Source of the DNA: Setaria digitata
Taxonomy: Eukaryota; Nematoda; Chromadorea; Rhabditida; Setariidae
Direction of reading: 5' to 3'
Assembly (NCBI GenBank): GCA_003640385.1
Contig: RCAB01000197.1
Location: 1-64,000, forward strand
Length of the DNA stretch: 64,000 bases
The notes beneath the pieces are model-generated. The model worked only from the letters and a program-made list of their open reading frames with translations. It did not search any database and was not told the DNA's origin. This document shows positions 11,507 through 23,471 of this stretch, piece by piece (position 1 is the first letter of the stretch; the number at the start of each line of letters is the position of its first letter). Made by a program: the position numbers and the translations under genes.

Positions 11507-13433
11507 GGGCTCTGAAGGAGACTAGAGCTCGTGGGTAGACACGGGGAAGCCGGATACTATTTCATCCCTGGTAAAATAGTAATTTTTTTAATGACAATCA
11601 TTATTAATTATTAAGATTTCTTTCTCAACTTCTGCAAAAGAAAAGGATTTTAGTGGCGGCTGTCTTCATGCCTATTTATTGTTATTGTTTAACTTATTTT
11701 TAGAGTGTTTATCAGTGTATATTTTAAAGTTGCAATGATATGTTGGACTTGCAATGATGTGTCGGCATCCTTTTTGCTTATATCGTTTTTATTGTCTATG
11801 GTTGTATCACCTGAAACCAAGAAAAAAGGAAAGAAAGTAAGAAAAATGAAAAAGAATAGATGAAGAGAGTGAAAAAAAAAAAAAAAAACCAGAAAATGAA
11901 AAAAAAAAAAAATAAAAGAAAAAAAAACCATGTTCCCTTCGTTTGTCTGTCAGGTACATTATTTTTTTTTTGTTCCCATTGTTATTATTTTGGTCCACGT
12001 TTGTTTCTAAACTTTTTCTTTTTCTGTCATATATTGTTCCTTTTTATCCTTTTGCTTCACCCGGCTTTCTTTGTAATACCTGATTTTAATCGTTCTTTTT
12101 ATAAGAATTGCACTGATACACCTCCACAGGAAATCCGATGCTCTAAATAGTGCTATATCTGCCACCAACTCATGAGTTCACTCTTCTTTGGTAACCTCAA
12201 ATTGATTTGAAATTTTTGAAAAAAAAAGAATTCGCATTTATTTAAATTAAAATATTTTTTTTTCTAAATAATTTTATTAGCATAATTTTTGCTATGTTAT
12301 ATGTGGAGGTACTGTTTACAGTCACGCCTACGGATCGTGAAGTGATTTTTGCTTCTCTCTTTAGCTTTTTTTGATTCTCTGTGATTATCAGCAGTTGATC
12401 AGAGTTTTTGTTTTATTTCTTTTAATTTATCTGCAGTTATATTATAATCCTAGTTTTCTTTTTTGCTCCATTCGTCTTCCTCTTTGGATTACTAATTTTA
12501 TTTAATTTAAAATTGCGACAGATGTATCCGTCTAATAATAATATGGTATGTGGTATTTTGTTATTTTTATTTTCTTGCAGCTTATTATTCTAATTTCTCT
12601 TTACCTAAAGGCTATATAATAATATATCCAAGGCATATCTTTCATATGTTAGCACTTGACAAATGATGATATATCGTGTTTATGAATTTCTGCATTGTAG
12701 TTGGTCACTGCAACTATAAACTGTTTTTTTTTCTTTGAGTCAGTAATTCTTTTACTCTAATAATTCTAATAATTCTCTTTTTACTTCTGCAATCAAATTT
12801 TTGTTGCTTATGTTATCTTTACGATTTTTTTTTTTTTTTTCTTTTTTTGGTAGTTATCTTATAATTATCAGTAGCACTGTTATGTTTCAATATTGAAATT
12901 TTTCGAATTTTTGGTTATTCGAATTTTGTTCCATAAAATTTAAATTTCTTAATGTTATCGTTCTTTTATATTCTAATTTTCTCATACTGTGAATGGTATG
13001 TTATGGTAATATTATGTATATACATAACTTTCCCATTGCATGGATCTTTCTCATTTTGTGCATACCTTTATTATCTTCATCTTAATTTTTCTTTTCTTTT
13101 CCGGTGTTGTCATGCGTACCTTTATCATTTCTTACAGTGTCCGTCTTTCTTCACATCGAATATAATTTTTTTACTTTTCTGATTGTAAGTGCTAAAAATT
13201 TTCTATAATTGCCAAAGATTAAACTTATATCTTTTAAAATTATTGAAAGAGTTGCTTTGTTCCTCACCTGCATACTTCTCAATTTACGTTTTTCTCCACT
13301 TCTACGCTTGTTGAACTATTTTTTTTTTTTCAAATTTCAGCATAATAACAAGATTCTCATGTTTCTGCTTCTTTAGTTATTGTATAGAAATTAGAAAATT
13401 TGTTGAGCCACTAATTGTAATGACAGTTGTCAG

Positions 13434-13550
13434 ACTCAAAAAGAAAATTTCGGAAGCCAAGGCAATTTGGCTGAAGTTTGTTCAAAAGTTGGACAACAGA
13501 TTTATCAATTTCGAATGTTTCATCCAAATGGAAAACTTACGGTGGAATAG
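13434..13550 (+). CDS. Possible orphan 3'-terminal exon, unidentified
   Basis: After a TTGTCAG acceptor-like site, 38 codons run open to TAG (13548-13550), starting TQKENFGSQGNLAEVCSKVG and ending FHPNGKLTVE. The residue mix is far more protein-like than the neighbouring sequence. No upstream partner exon is evident. It could be an alternative last exon of the gene ending at 11476, a fragment of a lost gene, or chance. Confidence 0.25.
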   Translation, partial: TQKENFGSQGNLAEVCSKVGQQIYQFRMFHPNGKLTVE

Positions 13551-15077
13551 CCAAATCTTCTACTACTTGAAAATTGATTAATCGCAGTATGTTATGAAAT
13601 GATTTCACTGAAAGAGATGAATAATGCAGCGTAAGAATAGCTTTTAAAATTATCAGAATTTAAAAATCCTGCTGATAATTTGTAAATTAACAATCAGCCC
13701 TTTAATGAAGTCGGCAAAAAAGCATGGAAGAATAATTATGCAATGAGAATTTGCTTGAGGGATATTTGAATCGAGAACAAAAATGAGTTGCAACAAGGGA
13801 AAGGAAAACAAGGGATGTAATATGTAGCAGGCCTAAAAAAGGTTTGTAACAATGGAATTATTTCATTAAAATTTCTCATTATTATGCAGCAGATTTTATG
13901 TTCTGAAAAAAATATTTTGTGCGTTTTTCACTTATTTGTCCAGTCTAAACACACTTATAATGCGTGTGCTTGAGCAGATCTGCAAATCTTAGATACAAAT
14001 TACGAATTATATTTTAGAATGAAAAACTGAAGATTTGGGAGAGAAGGGTTTTCGAGAAAATTTTAATGAACTAAAGTTTATTTACTGTTTATTTAAAATT
14101 TTTGACAGTAATTTTTTCGAAATATATAACCTCATCATCAGTCGTTTCATAATTGGAATAAGACCGAGGTAGTTCAGCAATCTGAAAATTTTCAACAACA
14201 TTTCAATCGTTTAATTAGCTAAGAAGCGATAGAAGAAAATTTGAGTAGGACTGTGCGTTTTTTTTTTTCCGTTTTTTTTTAATGAGGGAATTTTAATTTC
14301 TTAACTAATTTTGCTAGATTTTGTGTTTTCCAAAAATCTATCCAATTTTTGCATAAGATTTTTTGCGAACATCAGCACATCTAATACTGAAATATATTTA
14401 TTATTTTCAGTTCAAAATATTAAGCGTTAAAAAATTTATGCAAAATTATGATTAAATAATGAGAAAGATAATATGCTTTGTCATTATTCTATCAAAGATA
14501 TCATTAAGCAGTTATAGATTGATAATATTTTCTTTATCAAACACTTTTAACCTAAAATTTGGAATGAAAGGAGTAAAGTTACGGTTGAAAAGAATTAAAA
14601 GTCATAACAAGACATGCTTGACATTTTTAAAACAATTTGTGTACTACAACTGTTGAAGAAATATCAACCACTTTAAAATTATATATATATATCGGAGTTT
14701 TCACACCTCTAATTTTCAAAATTTCCTAATAAAGTTTGATTAGAATTTCAGCAATCCCGAGTTAAGACGTTTTATTACATTCTAGGTTACACTCGCAACT
14801 TCTTATTTGCCTCTTGTAAAACTTCTTCTGTTTTCTTTTTTTCTGTTCTAATAACAATGTGGCAAATCAGTACAATTATTTATCATTTTCCAACAACTTT
14901 TGCAAGGAAAAATGCGAACTACTCATTTCCGCTGTTTGGATCATTATCAGTTTTTTGAAATGTTTCTACCCGATCATTACAGGCAAATCTCTCCCTATTT
15001 GTTTCAAAGTTAAATTTCCGTGAACAGCTACAGGATTTCTTGATAAATTTAATATTTTAATATTTTATTATAAATAT

Positions 15078-15335
15078 TTTCCTTGCATATTATCAAGTAT
15101 TTATTATTGCCTATGTTTTTGATCAAAACTATTTGATAGTTTTTTTTTCTTTTCGATCTCAGCTATGATAACCGAATGGTATGATTCCAGCACGGTAGGA
15201 TAAATTNTTTCCTTGCATATTATCAAGTATTTATTATTGTCTATGTTTTTGATCAAAACTATTTGATAGTTTTTTTTCTTTTCGATCTCAGCTATGATAA
15301 CCGAATGGTATGATTCCAGCACGGTAGGATAAATT
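15078..15335. repeat. Near-identical duplication flanking a single N (probable assembly gap)
   Basis: Bases 15078-15206 and 15208-15335 repeat the same sequence (start TTTCCTTGCATATTATCAAG). They differ by one C/T change and one base in a poly(T) run. They flank an N at 15207. As at 10545, unmerged overlapping contig ends are the simplest explanation; the two differences fit allelic variation or sequencing error. Confidence 0.85.
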
Positions 15336-16029
15336 CTGGATAAAAATTAATCGATGAAAATCAGTCCTTTCCAAATAAAACTGAAACAGAAAAAAAATAT
15401 TTTTCCAAAAAAAAAAAAAACCTCAAATATGAAGTTTTTTCTTTTAAAATCTTAGAAATTCATAATTATTGGAAAATGTAGACATATTTGCTTGACAAAA
15501 AGACAACCAAAAAGTAGTAAAAACTAAGAAAACATGAACAGGTTAAACATAAGACGTATAAGCTTAAAATAAATAAATCAACGACTTCAAAAATGAACAA
15601 ATTTGACTTTTTTCCCAATTTATATTCTACTACATTGTTTCAAATAAATAAAGAAAGAAAAGAGGAAATTATTTCGGTTTACCGATATCGTATTTTCCCA
15701 CACCACAGTAGGAAGAAACGTAATTCTCCTATTGCCTATTTATCGACACACTAAGGACTACAATATTCTAATCATTTATCAGTGCTCTATATAATTAAGG
15801 TTAATATAATTTCTACAGTGATAACATGACTTACTTATATTGAGACATATTAGGAAATTAATCATTTTTCGATTTCATGTTAAAATTTTTCGTTAACTAT
15901 ATAATCACGCCAGTATACGGTACCTTTGAATGTTCATTTTTATACGGTGCTTTTGAATATTCACTTACTTTCATACGTTACATTTGAATGCTGACATACT
16001 TTCACAAAATGTCTCTAAAATAAACTTAC

Positions 16030-16806
16030 CTTCAACATTCCATGCTGCTGTAGAAATAATAAATTTTTATATATATCACTGTCAGTCATTTTATACGGAT
16101 ATTTATGACAACCGTTATGTATTCCCAAGGTGTTACGCCAAAGGAACAAATATCATCTTTGATCGCAATCATTTGTTGAAATTAAATTTAAATCAGAATA
16201 AAGTTAGCTAACTGAGACAACATTTTGATGTTTGACTGACCAGAACCGATAGCAGTTGGGATTGATTACTCCCCTTGGAAAGTGCGGCTGCAATCATCGG
16301 ATGGATATTCTTTTTTTTTTTGTTTTGAAATTTTGTATATTTTTTTCTTATATTACTAGCATTTCTTTGCTTAACTTCATTATTATACTTGAATCTGTGT
16401 ATAATAAATTTATGCCTGGTAAATCTTGGCTAAGTTTACATTAAATTAATTACTGTTTGATGGATATCAATCTTAGCTCACTGATCATCATTTTAAAATT
16501 TTAATTGTATATTATTATTAGGGCAAATGCCAATTCTAAATTCTGATTTAAGAAAAAAAATTGTAAAGGCTAAATATTTCTGCGTATACCAACTTGGTTT
16601 ATTTTCCAATACATCCATAGCCGTCTCCAATGCTCTCCACCGGATTTGCCCATAACCCATGGGTTGATCTGTCTCAAAATGATCCATCTCATAAGCCATA
16701 TTGAAATTAGTAAGTTTAACAGTACAATCATATGCAAGCATACAGTTACCGAAAGATTTCCATGAATGAAATTTTTCGATTTCAAATATGACGCACCAGC
16801 AGCGAT
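16030..16806 (-). pseudogene. Degenerate receptor-type tyrosine kinase domain
   Basis: Three adjacent pieces on the minus strand follow kinase order. Piece 1 (about 16806-16750) reads IAAGASYLKSKNFIHGNLS, the catalytic-loop region, with HGN in place of HRD. Piece 2 (about 16747-16570, shifted frame) reads NCML, then VKLTNFNMAYEMD, with NFN in place of DFG, then IRWRALETAMD, the P+1 region. Piece 3 (about 16166-16030) reads ICSFGVTPWEYIT and then, after another frameshift, YPYKMTDSDIYKN and QQHGMLK before a GTAAGT donor. By eye the pattern resembles discoidin-domain, Ror or RYK-type receptors. Loss of both catalytic motifs plus two frame breaks argues for a decayed gene; a once-functional pseudokinase is possible. 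I found no N-lobe, transmembrane segment or ectodomain. Confidence 0.75.
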
Positions 16807-17584
16807 TTGTGTATTTACCGATAATAGTAATTCTGTCCTGTAATAATTTTTCGAAACCAGAATTAGCGTGTTAATGATGCCACTGGTATTGCGTGTGATT
16901 ATCACTGATATTATTTAATTTAATAATGATCTTTTTTCCTTTTTTTTTAAGCATTTTATTTCATTTCAAAATATATTTTCGTACAATTTCTATTAATTTC
17001 GTGAAAAATAATAAATTTGATAAAAAATGTCTAACATATGTGATATAATTGATTATTCAAACTTTGAAGATATTGGACAAGGTACTGCTCAATACATTCA
17101 TAAATATAATTTTTCAACATGCCATCACAGCAAACACCAATTACTTCCAGCATATTCTGATGTCATAGGCTACTTGATTAGCCAACAATTAATTCAAATC
17201 CTCTTCGATCATTTTCATCACTATTCCGGTGAATTATTTTATTTACTACTGTGAATTATTCAGTAAATTACTTATTGGTTTATTTTTATGATGCAACGAG
17301 TTTTTTCTGAGACGAGGAAAAATGGAGAAACATGAAAGTGCAAAAATTTTGAATCATTTTCAACAGAATTTGTCAGCCTATTTCTATTATCAATTTTATC
17401 ATAATCATTAGCCATTTTCGATGTTGTAGAATTTCTGTAAATAAGCAAAGAAAGAAAGCGAAAAGGACAAGCAGTGCGCATTTCTGATTCCAAAAGTGAT
17501 TATCTGATAATAATGATAACTTTAGAATAAAAGTTAGTCCATTAAAATATGATTTAATTGACGTGCTAGTAGTATGTAAATTCT

Positions 17585-17775
17585 GTTCAAATATGACATT
17601 TTTATCACACTGCAACCTCAGAATCGGTTGCAATTTGACATACTTGTGCCGCTTACTGACTTTCCTCTCGACCAAATTTTGCAAATTCTCAAGGCTTTAA
17701 AGCGATCTTGACTCAATGAGCGTTACATTTATGTCTTATTGCAACTGGTTTCGAGAATAAACGTTACAATAATGC
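17585..17775. mobile_element. Palindromic MITE-like repeat, copy 2
   Basis: An arm at 17585-17665 contains the same 20-base segment TTCAAATATGACATTTTTAT seen near 4967 and continues with the reverse complement of 4858-4925. A second, more diverged arm in the opposite sense follows at about 17725-17775, beginning GCGTTACATTT. Arm order is inverted relative to the copy at 4850-5005. The spacer and arms have no coding potential. Confidence 0.5.
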
Positions 17776-20700
17776 GATCTTGTCATTAATTCCGACTGAA
17801 ACAAACAGTATAGGAACGTCAAATTCCTATTTTTTTGCATCTTATCATGATTATATTAATTGAAGCACTGGATTTATGCACTGAATGAGCTAGATCAGCG
17901 ATATTTATTATTGGTTTAATTAATTTTTGATATTATTTTGTTATTATAATTTTGAAGAATGGTATGAAAAGTTAGTTGCTGGCTTATTAATGAATGCATC
18001 CATGATTATTTATTTGAGTTGGAATATTTTCAGTGGATGAGGCAGGTAGTTTGTTCGTTAGTTTGTTAGCATTACTTCTTGTGCTGTATAGTAGAGTTCT
18101 GAAGGCAGAAAATGTTATGTCGATGTTTTATATTAAACGAGACCATCCTTGCGATTTTTCATTTTTTCTTCAAATATTTGTTTGTAGATCGATGAGTTCA
18201 GTCTTGTCCTTTTAATCATTTTTTTTTTTTTTTTTTCATCTAATCCTTTTTTTCACCTTGCTTTTATCTCTTGTTTATCATAATTTGTTGATAAAAATTT
18301 CGCGGTTTAGTGAAATTGTTTGTTTTTTTTTTTTGAAAAAATTCATGATAGAAAAATAACCGCAAAAGAAATACAAATTGAAGCACTGATGTTGTTACCT
18401 TATTTTAAATTGTAATTTTTATTCAATTGATTGAAAAATTTTTGCTGCTCGGTTAATTTAAATGCCAAAAGTTTTGCTGATGCCTTATTTCTTACTACTT
18501 TTGTTAAAATTAATATTTTTGCACATGTTACTTTACCATACAAGAAATGAAATTATCATAGTGATTACAACAGCGGAAACTGACGTATGTCATCAACGTA
18601 AGGTTAATTACATTATTTAGTAAACAGATTCATCCCAACTTGTTAATTCATTTCTTTCCGTTAGGAAAACAAAAATCATTCTCGTTAATCAACTAAGCAT
18701 ATCAATAGTGATCTTGACAGTTTTGTACTGTTCAGTTGTCCCTTATCTCAAGTTATTCTAAGGATTTTCATAACTTTTTATTTAAATGTTTCAGGAAATT
18801 CAAGATAGAATCATATTTGATATGGCTAATTTAAAAAGACAAGAACTGATCGGTTAGCTTGCGTTATCAAGGAGAGGCTTAATGACTAGTAAAACAGCTT
18901 TCTTTCTTCTAGATATGCTTGATAATAAATTATTAGTTGCAAATTTCAGTTTCTTTGGTTTGAGGAAATGAATTTAAAATTTGGTTTTTTCAAAAATTTC
19001 ACTCTTCACTTTCTTTTTAAAGTAAATTCTCTGTTCTCATTTCTTGCTCAGCAGAAAAATAAATAAAAATAGAAAATTTTGCAAAATTTTGGAAAAGAAA
19101 AGTGAAAAAAAAGAAAAAAATTACTTCTGTCTTACATGGGTCCTTATCATAAAGACGAATTTATATTTACACTGATGAATCATATGCTCTTCAGACCACG
19201 TCGATAAATATTATTATCAATATAGTCTTATTCCATTTTAAGATGGCTCTTAGTATTTATTCTTTAAAATTCAAAAATTTCAATTTTTAAGTTCCTTTTT
19301 TTGTTTTCTCCTTATTAAGTTAATTGGTCTCAAATTTTATTTCTGTTTAAATCATTTATTGATTGAATTATGATATTAGGAAGGAAAACATTTATTGCAA
19401 AAATAATATTTTGAAGAGAAAAAAGGAAGAAAGTGTTTCTTTTTGATTTGTTAATTATCTGTTCTTTTGAAAAAAATTTTTTTTTTGCTGAAAACAGTTT
19501 CTTCTTTTTCCTTCCCGTCCAATTAAACTTGTTTGTTTACTATATGAATAACTATGATTACAGTAAGATTAAATTAGTTTATATCAGTTTAAATATACAA
19601 CTTTATTACTGCCTACTTTTCATTTTAAACGCTATCAACGAACAATATCTTTGGAAATTTGATCAAGGAAAAATCTATAACAATTAAATTATTTTTGGAT
19701 GCTTGTTCATTGCTTATTCGAAAATAAATTTTTTACCTCTTTTTATATTCAAGAAATGCACAGGCATTATTTAATTAGTATATTTTGATTTGTAATATTC
19801 ATATTTGTTTATACATCTATGTGTAATTATAAAATTAAGTAGACAGCATCGAATTATCGGTAAGCTTCCTTTTGTAATGTAAGCTACAGTTTATCAGGAA
19901 GTTCAGAATGAAATTTAAGTGAAAGCAACTTCTAACATTGCCTGATTTATAAAATATCACTTCAACGTATTGAAAGTAATTTTCTAACAGCATATAATAT
20001 ATAAACGTTTTATCCAAACGATTTTTTTAATATTTTTATTCTTTTATTGCTAGAAAAAAAGAGATTTTTTCTCACACCATTAAGGTTCATTAGCACAATT
20101 AATTAATTGTGTTTATTAAAAATAAGCAACCCTAGTATAAGAATATTATATCACAGGAAGGTAGTCTTTTATCTGTCATTTACCTTAATTTATAACAATC
20201 GTCGAAGTAGATTGTGTATATGAATTTAATTTTGAATTCAGCGAGCAATTTTAGAAAAGCCATCTTTCCATGTTGTTTGATAACTAGATCGCATATTTTG
20301 GTTAATAGTAATTATGAACTTAACAAGTAATTATTAATAAGAAAAAAAGAATGGTGGATTCAAAAAAATATTTTTGTCCTACATTTTGGAAATGCCGTTA
20401 TACTAGTTATTTCTCCCATTTGTCAAGGTGAAAAGATTAATGAAATATTTAGACATTTCATATCCGGCGAATAGTTTTTTTGGAAAAATTATTTATTTTT
20501 CAAGCATTAAATAATTTTTTCCCGTTTAAATTTACATTTCCAGCATTAAATCTGAAATATTTTTGTAATTTTATGTTATTATGTAATTAATAAATTTGTT
20601 GATCCTTAAATACATTGAATGATATATATTTTTTATAATAATTTTTCTCATACATTATACTCTGCTAATTTTTTATATTTTATAATTTTCATCCTCATAT

Positions 20701-21624
20701 ATCTTTATTTTTTCCGCTATTTTTTATTTCGTCCCTTTCAGAATAAATGAATTCTTTTTATCGAAAATTTCAAATTGTTAAAAAAATCAAGACGATAAAT
20801 TTTCCAAAATAATTAAATGAGAAATGATGATATAGGGGAAATGATGAAGTATTTCTAAGCTATTACGATTAAGCGCTGCTTTCGTATATTGCTTTAAATC
20901 AAATTTCGTCTATGTTAGTATATTTGTCAACAATATTTCTCTAATTGCTGACTGAAATTCCATAGTATTGCGAGCGCTTATGTAAATATATTACTCAATT
21001 ATACACATCTACTTGTTTCATTCCATTACTACAACAAATTGTCTGCCTTTGGCTCCTTTCACTTGTCTCAAATTTAAATTTACCAATCTCTTAATAAGTT
21101 ATACAATTTTCCTGCTTAATCCCAGAATTTTATTTATGTTAATTGATTAAACTACCGTTTATTGGGTATGGGTTATCAATTAAACTGTTTGTTCGATGTG
21201 AACTATCTTTTAGACAAATTTTTTCCTCTTTTTTCATTTCTTTCTTTTGCTTTTTTGAGGAAAATAGGATGAAAAAGAAAGCTATAGTGGAAATGATCAT
21301 ACACATCTACTTATTTCATCCCATTATAACTGATGCGAAAAAAAAAGAAATCTAAATTTTAAAAATGAAATGAACAAACAGAAAATAATATGCAAAAAAA
21401 TGAACGCATGTTGATGTATAAAATATCCATTTTTTATTGACGTAATGAAATATTTGAGTGGTTCTAAGAAGTTGATAATTGATAAGATTTGCTAATTAAT
21501 TGGCTTAATTTTTATGGGAAGAACGAAATTTATATTTGAAATACAATGTTCTTTCCTTTTTTTTTTTTTTTTTTTTTTTAATTCAGTAGTTATTTGCATA
21601 GAAAACTAAGCATAAATGGTAATC

Positions 21625-21775
21625 TTTATCGACATCCCCACGATCATCGTGATCATTGTCATCACGATTATTGCTGTTACTACCATCATTATCATCATCC
21701 ACTACGGTCATTATCACCATCGTAATGATTATTACCATTATCATCATTATCATTACTACCATTGACATCGAGATT
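21625..21775. repeat. Interrupted ATC/ATT trinucleotide-rich tract
   Basis: The tract is a run of imperfect CAT/ATC/ATT triplets. On the opposite strand it reads as Asp/Asn-rich or Met/Val/Ile-rich frames depending on phase, which is typical of a degenerate microsatellite and not of a gene. Confidence 0.7.
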
Positions 21776-23471
21776 AGCATATGAATATACTTTTTACTAT
21801 GGCATTTCAAGAACGTGTTCAACATTTTTAGCACTATTGTACAAAGTAGCATACGCTTGTGAACATCAGTTGAATACCAAAATTTCTATTCAGTTGAGGG
21901 GAAAATTTGCTTGCCCACATTTATACTATAATGTTCATTTTGTTGCCGTTCCATTTTGTTTAATTCATTAGACTACTTGTTTTTTTTTTTTCTTTTTTTC
22001 TTTGCAAAAATAAAACTGACGAAAAGTTCAGCAAATTTTTTTGTCAGAATCTTTTCAATTAAAATATTTTAACATTGCTTGTTTTCCCTTCCTCATAATT
22101 TTGATGACATGAAAGGTTTAATTATCAAATTTTTAAAGGAGAATAAAAAAAAAAAAAAGGAATTTCTAAACCCTAAATAAATGATCGAAAAAAAAAAGAT
22201 TTTTATTGACATAAGAAATTAAAATCAATAAATGTAAAGTATGGTTGATATATTTCCATTCACATCTCTTATCGATTAATATTTTGTTGGATGTTATATG
22301 AATAGTTTCCTTTTTTTTTTTTTTTTTTTTTTAATTTGAAATAGTTCTGAGATATGTAATACAACGAATTATTAGGAGGAAGTGAATGTAACAAGAATAG
22401 GTCAGTGTATTGACAATCACATCGTTATCAGTGATAAGTGCCATTTTCCATTTTATTGCCCATACGTTCAATGAATGATTTGTCAGCTTTTTTGGTATAA
22501 AATATTAGTAAAATTTGTATTTCCTCATTTTTTTCTCTTAGTCACTGCCAATTCTTTATTTTAACAGTGATTCATTACATCCTTTAAGCTTTAATGGTAC
22601 AGTTCAGAAAGTTAATGTAGGTAAATTTTCTAATTAATTAATATACAATGCTTTAATAACAATATCTCCATTGATTTTTTTTCTGTATTTTTCTATTTTC
22701 GAGAAAATTCTTAAGTGTTTGCTTAAAATATCACTGTTTTATTTATTTATTTATTTATTATTTTTTTCTATATCAATATAAAAGGTAGAATTGGTAACAA
22801 TCAATATTAATTGGTATTTTTGTAACCAGAGAAATCGATTTATCGTGTACTTCAATGAATTAAGCAAAAGCAAACATGCTGCTAATTAAGTTGTTTTGCT
22901 TACCTTAGACAAACAGTGTATCGGCCGTATGACTCATCATTTGATATAAGAAATTTTATTTAAGTAATAATTGACTCGTAAATTTTGCTAGCTTAAGAAC
23001 AAAAAAGTAACTACTAACTTTCATCCTGTAGAATTTTCAACTGAAAATTCTGAAAGGAAAAAAAACATAAGCTAAAGTAAAAGGCTATAATCATAGTGGA
23101 AGATTTCAGAATTTGTAACTATACCTGGGATAAATTGATTCTCAGAAAGGTTTTTTGCTTTATTTCATTATTTCATTATCTTTTTCTTTCCTATCAATTT
23201 ATGCTTTATCATATGTTTTAGCTTCTAAATGTGTTTTGATATTTGCTTTTTTTTCTAGGCTTTTGCACATTAAAGGTCTTCAAGTTTTCAATGTAAAAGA
23301 TGAAAAAATTAACTTATAAATATTAAAATTATTCTATTCGTGATCCCGAGAATTACAATCGTGCCTTTTTCTTTTCCAAAAGTATTAAGCTATATGTTAA
23401 TAATACATGCATATATTTCAGATCTTGGAAGAACCAAACTAAGATAAATACCGCACCTGAAAAGCATTCAT

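Larger units (their letters stand above)
11507..16029. other. Intergenic, AT-rich, little content
   Basis: Long T-rich and A-rich runs (for example 11860-11930 and 12820-12850) produce low-complexity frames on both strands that are not genes. The only exon-like stretch is 13434-13550, listed separately. A second single-N junction with duplicated flanks is at 15078-15335. Nothing else is recognisable. Confidence 0.5.
16910..23471. other. Intergenic, about 6.5 kb without a supported gene
   Basis: Besides the repeat at 17585-17775 and the interrupted ATC/ATT tract at 21625-21775, I see only AT-rich sequence, poly(T) runs (21558-21580, 22312-22332) and a (TTTA)n tract at 22739-22760. Open frames at 17027-17254, 19433-19687 and 21143-21355 lack splice context and resemble no family I know. 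The last kilobase should hold the promoter of the mesh-like gene. Confidence 0.5.

Noticed and set aside
11689..12150. Phe- and Lys-rich open frames on both strands
   Set aside because: They are produced by long poly(A) and poly(T) runs.
17027..17254. 75-residue frame with a glycine-loop-like IGQGTA, as the N-lobe of the nearby kinase
   Set aside because: It is on the opposite strand to the kinase remnant, and no other N-lobe motif follows.
21583..21852. Asp/Asn- and Met/Val-rich minus-strand frame
   Set aside because: It is a translation of a degenerate ATC/ATT microsatellite.
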